A stretch of 64,000 bases of DNA from Purpureocillium takamizusanense (taxonomy: Eukaryota > Ascomycota > Sordariomycetes > Hypocreales > Ophiocordycipitaceae), in contig NC_063069.1 in NCBI RefSeq assembly GCF_022605165.1, forward strand, positions 3,472,001 through 3,536,000, written 5' to 3'. Positions 23,419 through 35,285 of the stretch are shown here, piece after piece (position 1 is the stretch's first letter; each line of letters opens with the position of its first letter). The notes under the pieces are model-generated. The model worked only from the letters and a program-made list of their open reading frames with translations. It ran no database searches and was not told the origin of the DNA. Made by a program: the position numbers and the translations under genes.

Positions 23419-26236
23419 ATGTCCGCAACCGTCAACAAGCCCACCGACGTCAAGCAGAAGGAGGCGGATATCAACCGCAAGCTCCAAATCTACGGCATCG
23501 TCAGCGCCTTTTCTCAAGGCAAGGTCCCGTCGGTACGTATTAGGCCGCCACTGCTCCCCTCTCCGGTGCGGTGCTGCTTCGGAGTCTGACAGTCTCTGCA
23601 GAACGACCAGATCGATGTCGCCCTCAACAGCTTCCTCCAGTCCCGCGCGCTCTCCCGCCCGTCGGATCAGCTGTCCGACGATGGCAAGACGCTCGTCAAG
23701 GACACGCGCGAGGTTGTCGAACTCGCCAAGAAGCTGTTGCTGTCCAAGAACCAGGGCAACCTGATTCAGGACTTCATCTGGCAGACATGGCAGTACGATG
23801 CCAAGAGCGTGCAGGGCCCCAATGCACCCATCAGCAAGGACACGGCCAAGCGAGATGGCGATGAGGCGCTGCAGGGTTTGAGGACTCTGGGCACACTCCT
23901 CATTACCAATGGCCAGTTCCGCAAGCTTCGTAAGGATCCCTAACAATCCGCCTGGTTTCGGGTGACGCAGCTAACACCGTGCAGTGAGCGACTCCTCGGT
24001 TCTCTTCCGCGATATGCTCGGGGACGCCGCCTCCAACGCCGCCTCTCGTGTGCGCCCTGATGAGGAGAAGTTGTCCCAGATCGACAAGCCTGCGGCCGAC
24101 AACACCTGGCACGAGGCTCCGGATCTGTCCAAGGAGAACCTCAGGAAGCAGGCCAAGGGCATCTACGGCGGAAACGCCAAGGAGGATGCCAAAGACGTGG
24201 CCAACGCCGGCGCCAATGCCGCTGTGCCCCAAAACACCCCTCCCGGCGCTGTTGCCTCGCGGGACCAGCCAGTGGACAAGATTGCGGGACAGAATGCCGC
24301 CATCACTGCCGCCAAGGGCAAGATCGACCAGAACGTCGATCCCGAAACGCAGGAAAAGATCAAGCAGCGCAACGAGGAGTACCGCCGCCGCGCCAAGGAA
24401 TACTTCAACAAGAAGATGCCCGAGGAGCGCAAGGATCAGATCATCTTCCGTCTCAAGAAGATGATCCTCGAGTGCCAGCAGCATCCTGACTACTCATCGG
24501 CGATCCAGACCCTGCTTCGCCTCGCTGAGTCGTACGGACAGCACGGCCGCACGCTCGGCGAGGGCTCTGCCGGCTCTGCCAAGCAGGCCCGTACCGGTCT
24601 GCAGGCTGCCGAGAACGACCTTCGCACCCTCATTGAGCGCTTCGCCAACGGCACCTCGACATCAGACCTGTGGGCGTCCATCGGCCAGATTTACAAGGAC
24701 GCCGACAAGGACCAGGAGCTCCGCGGCTGGTTCAAGAGTATGGACAGCTATATCCGCCGCTGCCTTCTCGAGCAGGGCTACATCCTGGACGAGTCGTCGA
24801 CCAAGCAGTGGGACCGCCTGTACGAGCAGGGCCGCTATTTGCTCCGCGAGAAGTATCGCGGCCACACGGACCGCGTCATCGACGAGACCAAGTTCCTCGC
24901 CGAGCAATTTGACAAGGATCCCCACAACAAGGCCTTCGGCGAGTCGGTGCAGAAGCTCTTCAACCATCTGGGCCACGACGCCAACGGAAAGTCGACGTTC
25001 AAGCCTCACCTGGTCAAGGACTTGACCGAGGTGATTCTGCCCGCCGTTCTCGCCAACATCAACTACATCCCGATCCCGCGCATTGAGTATGTGGACCCGC
25101 AGTTCGATGTGGTGATTGAGAACCTGGTTCTTGAGAGCGACAACTTCATGCCCAACGTCTTCGAGGTGGCGAGCGAGCACTACTTCCGCATGGGTCGAAA
25201 GAAGATTGCCAATAAGCACCACAACACTATGGATGTCAAGGTGGCGGGCATTCAGATGGACCTGCGCGACGTCAGCTTCCACGTCAAGCGCAAGCAGGGG
25301 TTCCCGGCCATCTCGGACACTGGCATCGCCGACATTGTGCTGCCCGGCAACGGCTTTTCTTTCCGCATGAAGGTGTCGACGGCGCACAAGACGGACCGCC
25401 AAAACTACTTCAAAGTGGACAAGGTCGATGTCGACTTCAAGGGACTCAACATCAAGGTGAAGAAGTCGAGCCACAAGCTGCTATTTGGCCTGGTCAAGCC
25501 GCTGGTGCTCAGGGTGCTCCGCAAGCCCATCCAGAAGGCGGTGGAGAAGGCCATCAAGGACCAGTGCAACAAGGCGGATCAGGAGCTGTACCAGATCAAG
25601 CTGGAGGCGGACCGCGCGGCCAAGGACGGCGACAACGAGGCGGAGAAGAAGGCCAACTTTTACACTCGCTACTACCAGGCGGCCCAGAGGCGCTACCTGG
25701 ACGGCAAGAAGAAGAGCAAGGAGGTGGCGGACGACAAGAAGGTGAATGTGGCCATGACGATGGAAGACAGCATCCTGCCCAACGTGAAGCTGCCAGGCGG
25801 CGTGAGCTCCAAGGCAACCGAGTACAAGGAGCTGGCTCGCAAGGGTGACAAGTGGGAGAGCCCCGTCTTCTCGATTGGCAGCGCCAAGAAGAGCACCGAC
25901 ATCCCGTCGGCGCCGCAGATTGAGACCAAGCCGCACTCGGCGGGCCCCTCGGGCGTCGCTGGTGCTGCCGGTGCCGGCGCGGCGGGTGGTCTCGCTGGAG
26001 CCGGCCTCGCGTCGCGCGGTCTCCCTGCGACGACAGGAGCGACGACGACGGGCGTCAACCCCTTGGGAACGACGACGGGAGTATCGAATGGGGTCACCAA
26101 CGGTGCCAAGACGGGCTTCGGCGGGGTCACGAATGGAGGCAGCAACGGCAACACGGCGACGGTGAATCTGCACGGCGGCAAGCCCATCTCGGCTGACGGA
26201 ACCAACGTGACGAGCCACGGCCTCGGCACACGCTAG
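23419..26236 (+). CDS. HAM1-type (HAM1_N/HAM1_C) fungal protein, BPI/LBP-like lipid-binding architecture
   Basis: Exons 23419-23532, 23602-23929 and 23985-26236 give 897 residues. The protein matches the fungal family described by the HAM1 N- and C-terminal domains, in older annotation DUF5923/DUF4449, often named BPI/LBP-like. Members are thought to be membrane-associated lipid-binding proteins; the substrate is not established. The N-terminal 450 residues are helical (DLRTLIERFANGTSTSDLW, charged RRRAKEYFNKK). The conserved core from about 500 to 690 has PRIEYVDPQFDVVIENLVLE, then alternating strands typical of a TULIP-like barrel, and a helical end KPLVLRVLRKPIQKAVEKAI. The last 150 residues are low-complexity Gly/Ala/Thr-rich, without homology. 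The start is set by MSATVNKPTDVKQKEADINR, the family N-terminus. Both short introns have canonical ends. It probably acts at cytoplasmic membrane surfaces; no transmembrane helix or signal peptide is present. Confidence 0.85.
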
Positions 26237-27090
26237 ACGCGGGGCGACGAGTCGATGTTGTTTGTGAGAGGCCACACGCGGCAGGGAAGTGGCGGGGTGC
26301 GGACGTTATACCCATTGAGTCGCGCATGAAGTGATGGGGGACAGTTGAGACTTGAGAGCCTGCGGATGCGCTACAGTGATACCAGAAGAAAAGGGGGGGT
26401 AATGGACACGGTGCGGACCACCAAAATTTCCTATGTCTCGTTAGGTTTAGTTTATGAATACGAAGTCATTACTATTGGCAAGACCTGGTTGTCGGTCGTG
26501 GCTCTTTGAGGTGTGCGTGTAGTTTGTCGAGGTGCCACGGTATGAGGGAGGCCTCCCGAAGCCAAGCAGACGACAGTTGATGGCTCGGCTCCGTGAAGTA
26601 CCCAAGGGTTCGGCAGGAGACGAGACGACGCCATGACGGGCCATGACGCAGGGTGAGATGGGATGAGACGCGCTCATCGATGCAGTGAAGCATGTGTGAC
26701 CGGTGAGGTCGAGGAGGTCGGTCTGTGACAAATGCTACAAGTACTAACAAGAGGCGTTGCGTTGCGTGTGCGTGCGTGTGTGGTGGCGGGTCGACGTCAC
26801 TAACTCACTAACTTACTCACTAATTCACCAACTCACTCTCACTCACACCCCTCACTCGCCAGGAACAGGGGGTGGGATCGATCAGGCATCTTCCAGTTCG
26901 CCCCTCCACACTCCACACTCCACTCGCCGCCGCCGCCGCCGCCGGGGCTTGGCTTGTAGTTACGAGTTACAACCACGCAGCAGCGTGGTTGCACCGCGCC
27001 TCGCTCTCGACCAACAAGACTTCGTACATGGTACAATTTGCTACTCGCTTCTATTATTGATGCGCGCGGGGGTCACTCTTTTTTCAATCC
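26237..27090. other. Intergenic region with ACTCACT-type simple repeats
   Basis: Holds the 3' end of the HAM1-type gene and the promoter of the PX-associated gene. A degenerate ACTCACTAACT run spans about 26800-26855 and a short GCC run lies near 26928-26943. No gene is visible. Confidence 0.55.
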
Positions 27091-29688
27091 ATGACCATGG
27101 CTGCGCGGGCCGAGGGAGACTCGGTAATGAGGCCATCGACGTTTGATGATTGCTCTGCGGATGGACGGACGTACGTGGAAGGCGCGCCACCATCGTTGTC
27201 TGCGCAATCGCCCATGGAAAGCGCACCGCCATCGTCATCTACAGCAGCGACGGCCGGGTCGAGCCTCACGGACCAGCAGGTTCATGCCCTCCTCGACATC
27301 CTCTCGCACCACGAAACGTACGCAGAGATTGAGGCGTTCAAAACACCCGACGCCGTCACAGACTATGGGTATCCATTCTCGCGGACCATGGCGCCGGGCC
27401 TGGTGCAGCAGCCACAGCAGCAGCAGCAGCAGCAGCAACCCTCGGGCGGCCTGTCCGGCTGGCTGCGCAGCGCAACGTCGACGCCCTTGAACTCGGCGCC
27501 CGGGACCCCCCGATCCAGGACGCCCGTGCCGGCAGCCGACCAGGACGCGGCGTCGAATAAGGGGTCCGAGGGCAAGACGGGCAACGACGACGGCGACAAA
27601 GACAACGACGGTGGCGACAGCGGCACGCCGGTGCTGCAGGCCCTGCTCACGGGTTTCCTGCTGCCGCTGCCGTGGCTGCGGGACCTGCCGCGCGGGTTCT
27701 GGAGCGTGCGCGTGCAGGGCATCCTGGCGCGCCTGGGCGCGGCCGACCTGTCGGAGAGCTACGACAAGGGCGCGCTGGGCACGCGCAAGATGCTGGCCAC
27801 GGGGTCGAGCGCCGTCATCGAGATGCTGGGCCGCGGGGCCCTGGGCGGCGTGCCCAAGAAGAGGGCGCCGACGTCCGGTGCGGGCAAGGACGACGACGCG
27901 GGCGGTGAGGCTTCTTCCTACGACGTGAACAAGCCCGAGGACCTGCAGAGGGCGTGGGACGACGTGGTGCAGCAGCTGGTCTACGGGGACCTCGTGGATG
28001 ATATATTCGACCACATTGCCAGGACGGACGACTTTGAGAGCCACTCGCCGGCTGTCAAGGCCGCCGCTGAGTACACCCTAATACAGTGAGTGCAGCGTAT
28101 CCCTCTTGTTCCTTCGTTCGTCTAGCTGGTGCTGCTACTGCTACTTGTTGCTGCTGCTGCTTCGGAAGAGCTAACGAGACCAAGCCTGGCTGCCTTTGCG
28201 CACCGCGTCTTCATCGGCTCGCCAGAGGGCCAGTACCTCCTCAAGCTCCTCGAGAATGTGCACTCCCTCATCCCCTATAAGCTCATCAAGCAGACGCTGC
28301 GCGTCGGAAACGCCGCCACCATGATCAACGGCATGATGCGGCTGCTGCTGGCCAAGCTCAGCGTCACGAGCGTGACCAACTGGTTCGGCATCACGCAGAG
28401 CCCCGACGACGGCATGAACCTGCTGCAGCGCATCGTGTCCCTCGTCCTCGGCTGGGACGCGGGCGAGTTCCGCAAGGTCGCCGACAGGATCGAAAAGGAC
28501 AAGGCGTCGCCGCCGCCGCCCGAGGACGCGCTGCGCATCATCCGGGAGCACGTCGCGGCGTCGCGCGAGGAGCACGAGATCGTCCGCCGCGCCAGCCGCG
28601 CCAACGGCCAGTCCATTGTCGTGGCTATCCTCTCCAGCGCCTCGGAGGGGGGCGCGGCCCTGCTCGCCCAGAGCGGCGGACTCACCGAGGAGCAGCACGC
28701 GCGCTGCCTCGAGTACTACTCGGCGCTGCTGTCGGTGCGCGACCGCGAGGCCATCGCCGCGGCGCTGTGCAAGCAGGCGCCCGACCTGTTCACGCAGGCC
28801 ATCAAGGACCTGGTGGCGGCGTACGACCCCATGATCCGCAGCGTCCACGCGCGCGTCGACATCAAGGAGCACCTAGACGGGGCGCAGGGCTTCATCGACG
28901 ACTTTATCCGCGCAAGCAAGCCCACCAAAGACGCCGGTGCCGCGACAACGACGGAGCGCCTCGCCGGCGTGGACGAGTACGTCGAGCTGCTGCGCCGCAA
29001 CAAGGGCCTGCTGTACCGCTGCGTGAGCGCCGTGGCGTCGCGATGCGACGACGTGTGGGCGGACCTGAGGGAGTGGACCAAGGCGGCGGTCCGCAAGTTC
29101 CGCAAGGACGAAGATGAAGACGGAGACGCACGGAGGAGCATGGAGGCGCGGCTGCGGGACATGTTTGCCGACCTGGAAGGGGAGGAAACGAGGAGACGCG
29201 TCCTACAGGCTATTGACGCGCATGCAGCGTACTTGACGACGCTCAACGATTTGTCCTCTGCGCGGCTACAGCTTCTCGTCACGACCGCCGCCGCCGCCGC
29301 TACCAACGACCATGAGGCCTCATCGGCGGATCTGTCCTCGACAGGGGCGGCGATGATGGAGGGCCCGGGCGTGTACCTCGCGCGCTGGCAGGCGCTCCTC
29401 GACGATACGCTCATCACGCCGGCCGTGCCGCGGCGAGCCGGTGGCGCGTTGCGCTGCGGGAGGGACGTCAAGCACACGGTCGCGATGGGCAAGACGGGCG
29501 CGGGCGGGATGCCTGCGTCTACGTCCAAGAAGACTGGAAGTAGTGATGGTGGTCACGGTGGTGGTGGTGGTGGTAGCAGGGGAGGGGGTGTGGAAGCGCC
29601 GGACGTGAGCATCGTGGTGGAGGCGCTGGGCGGGCCGTTCAAGGAGCTGGTGAGGGAGAGGGCGAGGGGGCTGAGGGGGCTAGCTTGA
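27091..29688 (+). CDS. PX-associated (PXB/DUF3818) domain protein without a visible PX domain
   Basis: Exons 27091-28085 and 28185-29688, joined over a 99 nt intron (CTAAC branch), give 832 residues. The N-terminal block LTDQQVHALLDILSHHETYA is the start of the PX-associated PXB domain. A poly-Gln tract (eight Gln) and a Ser/Thr/Pro- and Asp-rich linker interrupt it before VLQALLTGFLLPLPWLRDLP. The second exon resembles DUF3818 (LAAFAHRVFIGSPEGQYLLK). In the yeast Ypr097w-type architecture a phosphoinositide-binding PX domain lies with these two; I see no PX motif here, so this may be a PX-less paralogue. A role at endosomal or other membranes is inferred only from the family. The C-terminus is Gly/Ser-rich. 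If the intron is retained, a TGA follows at once and leaves a 332-residue N-terminal protein. Confidence 0.78.
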
Positions 29689-30468
29689 GAGCGGAAGAGT
29701 GAGAGAGTGAATGCATAGGGTGGAGGGCTGGGGAGGAGGGGGAGAGGGAGGGGAATAGATGGAGAGCAAGCAAGGCATGAGTCGGTGTTTGGGCATGTAT
29801 GATTATGTGTTACGTACGTGTTTGGAGGTCACGTACAAAGTATGTGCATACCTCGCGCGATAGTGGACGGACTGATATGACCGTATCGAGCTATGACTGT
29901 CATCTCGCCGAATGGCTTCAACGGCTAGTAGAGCGACGCAAAGCACGTCGATTGTGTGGACTTGCGAGAGCTTATAGACGCTACCAAATTTAGAGACTCG
30001 TACATGTATTTTTGAAGAGGTATTGATCAACACTCGGATAGCATCGGAGGCACTGCATTTACTCGGTGTGTATGGCGTGAAAACACTTTCTAACTTGCGT
30101 ATTGAGACTGAAGAATCTGTTACTTCCCCAAACACCTCGGCTGCCCAGGATTCGCTGCATATACCACTATGACCTAGGCAGCAATATGTTCCGCGGCAGA
30201 ACCAGCGTAGAAGCAGAGGCTTTGCCGTTTATCTTTGAGATGTTGAGTACTCCCGTATATCGCCGACTCTGAAGGTGCCAGTTCCGTCCTCATATATATG
30301 GTGGGTTCTTGGGCGACTCCCGTCAACCGGTGTGATTCGAACACTGATTATGAGTGCTTTGTCTTTGCGGTTGAAATGAGACTGATGAACAGGGCTTGAG
30401 CCATCGTTGCGGTGTCTGGTGACGGATCAGTAGAGCTTCAGCAAATGGGCAGAATCGCAGGCTCGCTC
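29689..30468. other. Intergenic region, GA-rich then AT-rich
   Basis: A GA-rich block (29690-29765) follows the stop codon; the rest is AT-richer with ACGTAC-type words and a TACAAAGTA at 29834-29842. The two flanking genes are convergent, so this is a shared terminator region. No gene is recognised. Confidence 0.5.
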
Positions 30469-30684
30469 CTACAGAATCTCAATCGACTCAATCTCACCGA
30501 CTTTCTGCGATGCGTGAGCTTGGTGAGGCCATGAGCGCCAGTGGCTATTTATATGCCTTACCTTCTTGGCGCCGTTCTCTGAATATACCTCAGCAGCTCG
30601 CATGAAGGGGTCAGGGAGATTGTCCTTGGAATAACCCAGCCATTTTACAAGATTGCGGGCCGACGTGGAGAAGAGCCGAGACAT
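30469..30684 (-). CDS. Small protein with mitochondrial-type presequence (52 residues)
   Basis: Exons 30684-30562 and 30504-30469 flank a 57 nt intron with a GTAAGG donor and GCAG acceptor; both exons are in phase 0. The 52-residue product begins MSRLFSTSARNLVKWLGY, an amphipathic, Arg/Ser-rich segment without acidic residues that looks like a mitochondrial targeting sequence. The mature part is DNLPDPFMRAAEVYSENGAK then KKVGEIESIEIL. I do not recognise a family. The intron carries no stop and is a multiple of three, so an unspliced form would read through with 19 extra residues. The canonical splice, the coherent N-terminus and codon use support a real gene, but it is short. Confidence 0.5.
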   Translation of the reverse strand: MSRLFSTSARNLVKWLGYSKDNLPDPFMRAAEVYSENGAKKVRHINSHWRSWPHQAHASQKVGEIESIEIL

Positions 30685-31725
30685 GGTAGCTGAGGTCGGG
30701 TATATCTGTGGAGCGATGCAGTATCGATGGCGTTCGTTAAGAATGAACTCCAAATTCGGGGACATCAGTCGTGTTTTATAACGAACTCAGGGCAATGAGC
30801 TTGCGTACTCTTCTTCATCGACAATTTTGGACCATAGCACCGACCCCGAGATGACCTGTTTCAGAATCGCATCCTTCACAGTGGTATCCCCAATGGCTAA
30901 GGATCATCAACACATTTTAATCCACCTGGCTACCCTATCATGGGCAACCGCGTCAATGAGTCGTGCTATAAGCGCCCAAGTGACGGCGTGGAAAGGCCCA
31001 CTGGCCGTAACAATCGGCGGCTAGAGGAGAACAGTTCTAAACTTGGCTGATCCGTCACGATGCAATGCAGCAAGGGCTCACTCGCGGGGCCCATTGGTGT
31101 TCAAGTCAAGATGCCGAGGCTTCGTTGGTACTTCGTAAAACAAAGCGCTAAAACAATGGAGCTCCATACGCTCACTTAAGTTTTTGGCAGCATCACGCCA
31201 TGGCAACAGATTCACTGCTCGGTGCATGTGGTACTGAAACGTATTACTGGCGAGGAAATGACTGCAAGAATCAAGGAAGGAAAAAGGCTAGGTTTGGAAA
31301 AAATCTGACGACGTGCCTCTGTTTCTGTCAAGGTGACTTCCTACTTAGAGACTTTCAATCAGCCATGGAATAACTATGGAACGGATCTCACGGGATTTGT
31401 TTTCCTGGGGGTAGCACGCTGCGACGCAGAGCCTTGCAGATTCGTGTATAACTGCACATGCGGGCTGGTCAGCCATTCTTCAACCACAAATAGAACAGAT
31501 GCGTTCTGGGGTGTGGGGCTGGCGGCTACGGTGGGGTGCGGCCATGAGGGGCCAATGGGGTCGGCGCCAAATAAAGTGGAAACCCGCTGAACTTGGACGA
31601 CGTGTGTCTGTGATTGCACTGGCCGATCGTGGCTTTCTCTTCCTTCTCTCAAGTCTCATCAAGGAGCATGCGCCTACCCACGAACTTCATCTCTCCTCGC
31701 TCCCAAAGATTGAACTCATTCATCT
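30685..31725. other. Intergenic region between the 52-residue gene and the kinase
   Basis: Divergent promoter region of about 1 kb. It has one TACTTCGTA nonamer at 31129-31137. No protein or RNA gene is recognisable. Confidence 0.5.
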
Positions 31726-33236
31726 ATGGCATCGTTGCTACGGCGGTTGCCATGGTTTGCCCGGCCATGGAAACCTCTCACTTTCTCCAACCCCAACTTC
31801 ACGCGAATCCCGTTGCCTGAGAAGATTGAGGAGGAGCTTCTCCCTGACTACGTTGCATCACGTTACTACCCGGTCCGCATTGGAGAAGTCCTCAGAGATC
31901 GTTACCAGATTGTCGGTAAGCTGGGTTTTGGAGCTAGCTCGACAGTTTGGTTGGCGCGTGATCTCGAGTAAGCTCCATGCCTCCTCGTCTGCCTCCCAAC
32001 ACGAGACGCTTCACTAACAGGTGTTGCAGTGGCCGCCGGCACGTGGCATTGAAGCTTTTCGTGAACTCGAAGGCCATGGGCTCGCAGCTGGATCACGAAC
32101 TCACAATGTACAAACGCATTGCCGCATGTTCGACAAAACATCCCGGTCGCAGTGCCGTGCGGGAACTACTGGACTCCTTTGATGTTACGGGACCAGACGG
32201 ATGCCACCGTTGTCTGGTGCATCCCCCACTGTGGGAAAGCGTTCTGACTTTCCTACACCGTAATCCAGTGAGGAGGTTGCCCGCTCCGGTGCTCTCCTTC
32301 GTCCTTCACCGCCTTTTCCTTGCATTGGACTTTTTGCACACGGAATGCAAGATCATTCACACAGGTGCGTGCTCAGGACCGAAAGTTGGTGAAGTGATTC
32401 TGTTTGTTTCCTATGGACCGGCGAAGAACCGTGCTGAACTGCTGCGGTGTAGACATCAAAGCCGATAATATCATGTTCGGCATCGGAGACGACTCTGTCT
32501 TCACAGCCTTTGAGGAGCAAGAGCTGCTCGACCCATCTCCACGAAAGGTGGTGGGCGACAGGGCTATCTATCTGTCGCGCGAGCTCCAGATGCCCAAAAC
32601 CTGGGGCGCACCGGTGCTCTGTGACTTTGGGTCGGCTGTTTCCGGGGACATAGAGCATATGGAGGACATACAGCCCAATATTTATAGAGCACCCGAGGTC
32701 ATACTGGAAGCACCGTGGTCATATCAGGTCGATGTATGGAACACGGGTTGCATGGTAGGGACTGATTCCGCGGCGCTTCGTAGGTGCAAAGCTGATCATG
32801 TGTGTTCTCAGATCTGGGACCTCTTCGAGGGTGGTCATCTGTTTACAGGACACGACCCAGAGCATCATTTATACCGCAGCCGAGCGCATCTTGCTGAGAT
32901 GATTGCATTGCTTGGCAAACCCCCACAGACGCTCCTGCGTTCGGGGAAAGCGAGCCAACGATTCTTCACGGATCAGGGTAAGCGCTATTTGCTCAGCTTC
33001 CAACTAGGAGGCTTTATTTTGCTTGCTAATGACACTCCGTCTGATCTACAGGGGATTTCCACGCGGAAATTTCGCTCCCACAGAGCATGTCGCTGGAGGA
33101 GAAAGAAACTACCCTTGACGGAGAAGGTCAGAAGAAGTTTCTCACCATGATGCGAACGATGCTCCAGTGGGACCCTTCAAAGCGATCGTCGCCGAAGGAG
33201 CTGGCTAAAGACGATTGGATTATGGGACACATGTAG
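31726..33236 (+). CDS. SRPK-like serine/threonine protein kinase
   Basis: Five exons (31726-31967, 32030-32364, 32453-32754, 32812-32977, 33052-33236) encode 409 residues. The N-terminus [20 protein letters not shown] preceding the kinase domain is typical of fungal SRPK relatives. Kinase elements are all present: the Gly loop GKLGFGASS near residue 64, the ATP-anchoring Lys89 in VALK, the catalytic loop HTDIKADNI (Thr replaces Arg of HRD, as in SRPKs), the DFG motif in CDFGSAV, and APE in YRAPEVIL. The protein should therefore be active. Unlike true SRPK1/Sky1 there is no long spacer insert, placing it with the small SRPK-like kinases expanded in Pezizomycotina. SR-protein phosphorylation is not implied. 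At the exon 2 acceptor, CAG at 32029 is preferred over an earlier CAG because the CTAAC branch is too close to the first. Confidence 0.88.
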
Positions 33237-33690
33237 ACAGGTGTGTACGGACTTGCATGATGGCTGCGTTGCCGTCTCAGCAAATCCAGTTCTTCCCATG
33301 GCCTGTGGACTGGCTCAATGAAGCCCAGTCAATATCCTCCAGGACCGATGCAGGCTAGGCATTGGTACTTGGAACCATCTGGCCCTTGCAAAAGTATATG
33401 TCATTAGCAGGCAGCGGATAAGACAGTATGACCCCGGAATCGCGGCTGGGCAGAAGTACGCGGCTGTCACCAGGCGCTCAACTCGGGCGACGCCCGTGGG
33501 ATGCACGTTGGCCACGCTTGCGAGCCTACCAGCCGACTGGACAGAAACATTCTACTTATTGTTAGAGTAGGCGCCCTAAGATCGCCCAATTGAAGTTATG
33601 GTGATGGAGGGGGGAAGTCTAGGAAGCATCTGGTGTTGCCTTGGGTGCAGTCGTGAGGATCACACGAGAACATGAATTGAATGTGGACAG
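33237..33690. other. Convergent intergenic region, kinase and GPCR 3' ends
   Basis: About 450 bp between two stop codons on opposite strands. No gene, repeat or hairpin terminator of note is seen. Confidence 0.5.
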
Positions 33691-35285
33691 CTATGCCTCG
33701 CTGCGAGAAGGCGCTAAACTCCCGCTCCGTCCATCATCGGACCCGGGTGCAGTCTTGGCCAGCTCCGTCATGCTCTCCGAGTCCTCCTCCCGGCTCGCGT
33801 TACGCACCGTCCCCATCCGCCCACTCCATCGCCGTGAAGAACGGGGCTCCTCTCTGCATGACCAAGAATGCTTTCCTGGCCCCCCTGCCTGCTGCTGGCT
33901 ACCCGTACTGCTGCTGCCACCCCGTGTGCCGGTTACTTTGCCGAGAACCGCGTCTCTGCCCCTGTCTATCAACTGTTTGCACGCCGTCCAGGAGGTGACT
34001 GCGTAGATGACGGCGTTCCAGAACCCTTGCAGGGGAAGAACTATCGCGCTCAGGTACTGCAGCGTGACGCTGGAGTCGGTGTGGTGGATCTGCGTATACA
34101 CGCGGTTCGCGCTCGACGGCAGCCAGGTGACGAGGATGACGGCGAAGAAGAGCAGGGCGCACTTTGTGTACTGCCAGGCCGCGTTGTTGATTTCTTGGTG
34201 AGCGCGCCGCGGCGAGGAGCGGGTAGCAGCGCCGACTGTCACTGAAGTGGAATGGATACCGGCTTGTGAGCATGGTGTCTGCGTCTGCGATGCGACCTCT
34301 CCTTTTCCGTATGATGGCGTCACGCTCGACGCGTGGGCGGTGGCTTGGCCGCCAAAGGCCTGCATCTCGAGGGTCTCCGACTTTGTCACCACCTCGGACG
34401 TCACGACGACCTCGGTGGTCTTGGTGTTCGGGACGGTGTTGCCGCCGCCGCCGCCCGTGGCCGAGGCCGTGCCGCCGCCCGTGGTTGAGCCCTGGAACTT
34501 GCGCAGCTGCCGGTGCTTCCTGTAGATGGTGGTCCCGGATCGGAGATAGATGCCCAGCGTGACCAATATCGAGGCCCTGTGGCGGATGAGGGTCAGTCTA
34601 TAGGTAATGATAAGGAGGGAGAGAGAGAGAGGGAGAAGCCTCTGCGGGCGTGGGCTCCTTACCAGACTGGTCCGTAGAATGTGGCGATGCGCAATACCTC
34701 CCACCGCGGTGAAAACCAGCACCACATACCGGCCGCGCCGTACACGTGCTGGCCCGCCGAGCCCCGGACAAACAGGCAGATGAATGCGGGCATGAATGGC
34801 ACGCCGTAGCAGAGAACTAGATAGAGGATCTCATTTCTCCGGAGACGATGAGCATCGAACCGAAAGTAGAACGTGAGGTATACGTTGACGGCCATGGCGA
34901 GCGTCCAGTACGCATCAGCCGACACAAAGCTGCTCCCCCCCTTTTTCGTCAGAAATATGTAATCAATCGCCAGCATTCGCTTTCACGCCTTCACGAGAAG
35001 GCTCCTGGTTATGAAGGTAGGTACTCACACGCCCAAGAGGAAGGCTTGGGTCTGACACCCCGCGCTCAGAGGCTGGTCGAGGTACGAGCCCGCCATCATG
35101 AAGCCCACGCTGGCCATGAGGTTGCCAAATGAGGCGTAAAAGACCAGCCGGTTGATGGGCCTGTGGAACGCATCGCAGAAGCAAAACGTCCCGATGATGA
35201 AGATGCAGCCCGCGATGGACAGCGCAGAGCCCACCTGCAGGATGATGTTGAGGACCGCGATCTGGTCTCCCGTGAGAGGCGCCAT
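33691..35285 (-). CDS. cAMP-receptor-like G-protein-coupled receptor
   Basis: Exons 35285-35029, 34929-34663 and 34576-33691 give 469 residues. Seven hydrophobic segments fit a GPCR of the Dictyostelium-cAMP-receptor-like fungal class: four or five before residue 200, including FYASFGNLMASVGFMMAGSY, the family block ADAYWTLAMAVNVYLTFYFR and YLVLCYGVPFMPAFICL; then a long intracellular loop 3 (about 110 residues, Gly/Thr/Ser-rich) and the last two helices at CALLFFAVILVTWLPSSANR and YLSAIVLPLQGFWNAVIYAV. A basic, Ser-rich C-tail of about 90 residues follows and is a likely phosphorylation region. The ligand is unknown. Both introns are phase 2, so retention gives an immediate stop. The ATG at 35285 opens MAPLTGDQIAVLNIILQVG, matching an extracellular N-terminus and helix 1. 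Confidence 0.9.

Noticed and set aside
30301..30400. Possible tRNA from a GATTCGAAC string near 30341
   Set aside because: No acceptor stem, D-arm or anticodon arm can be paired around it.
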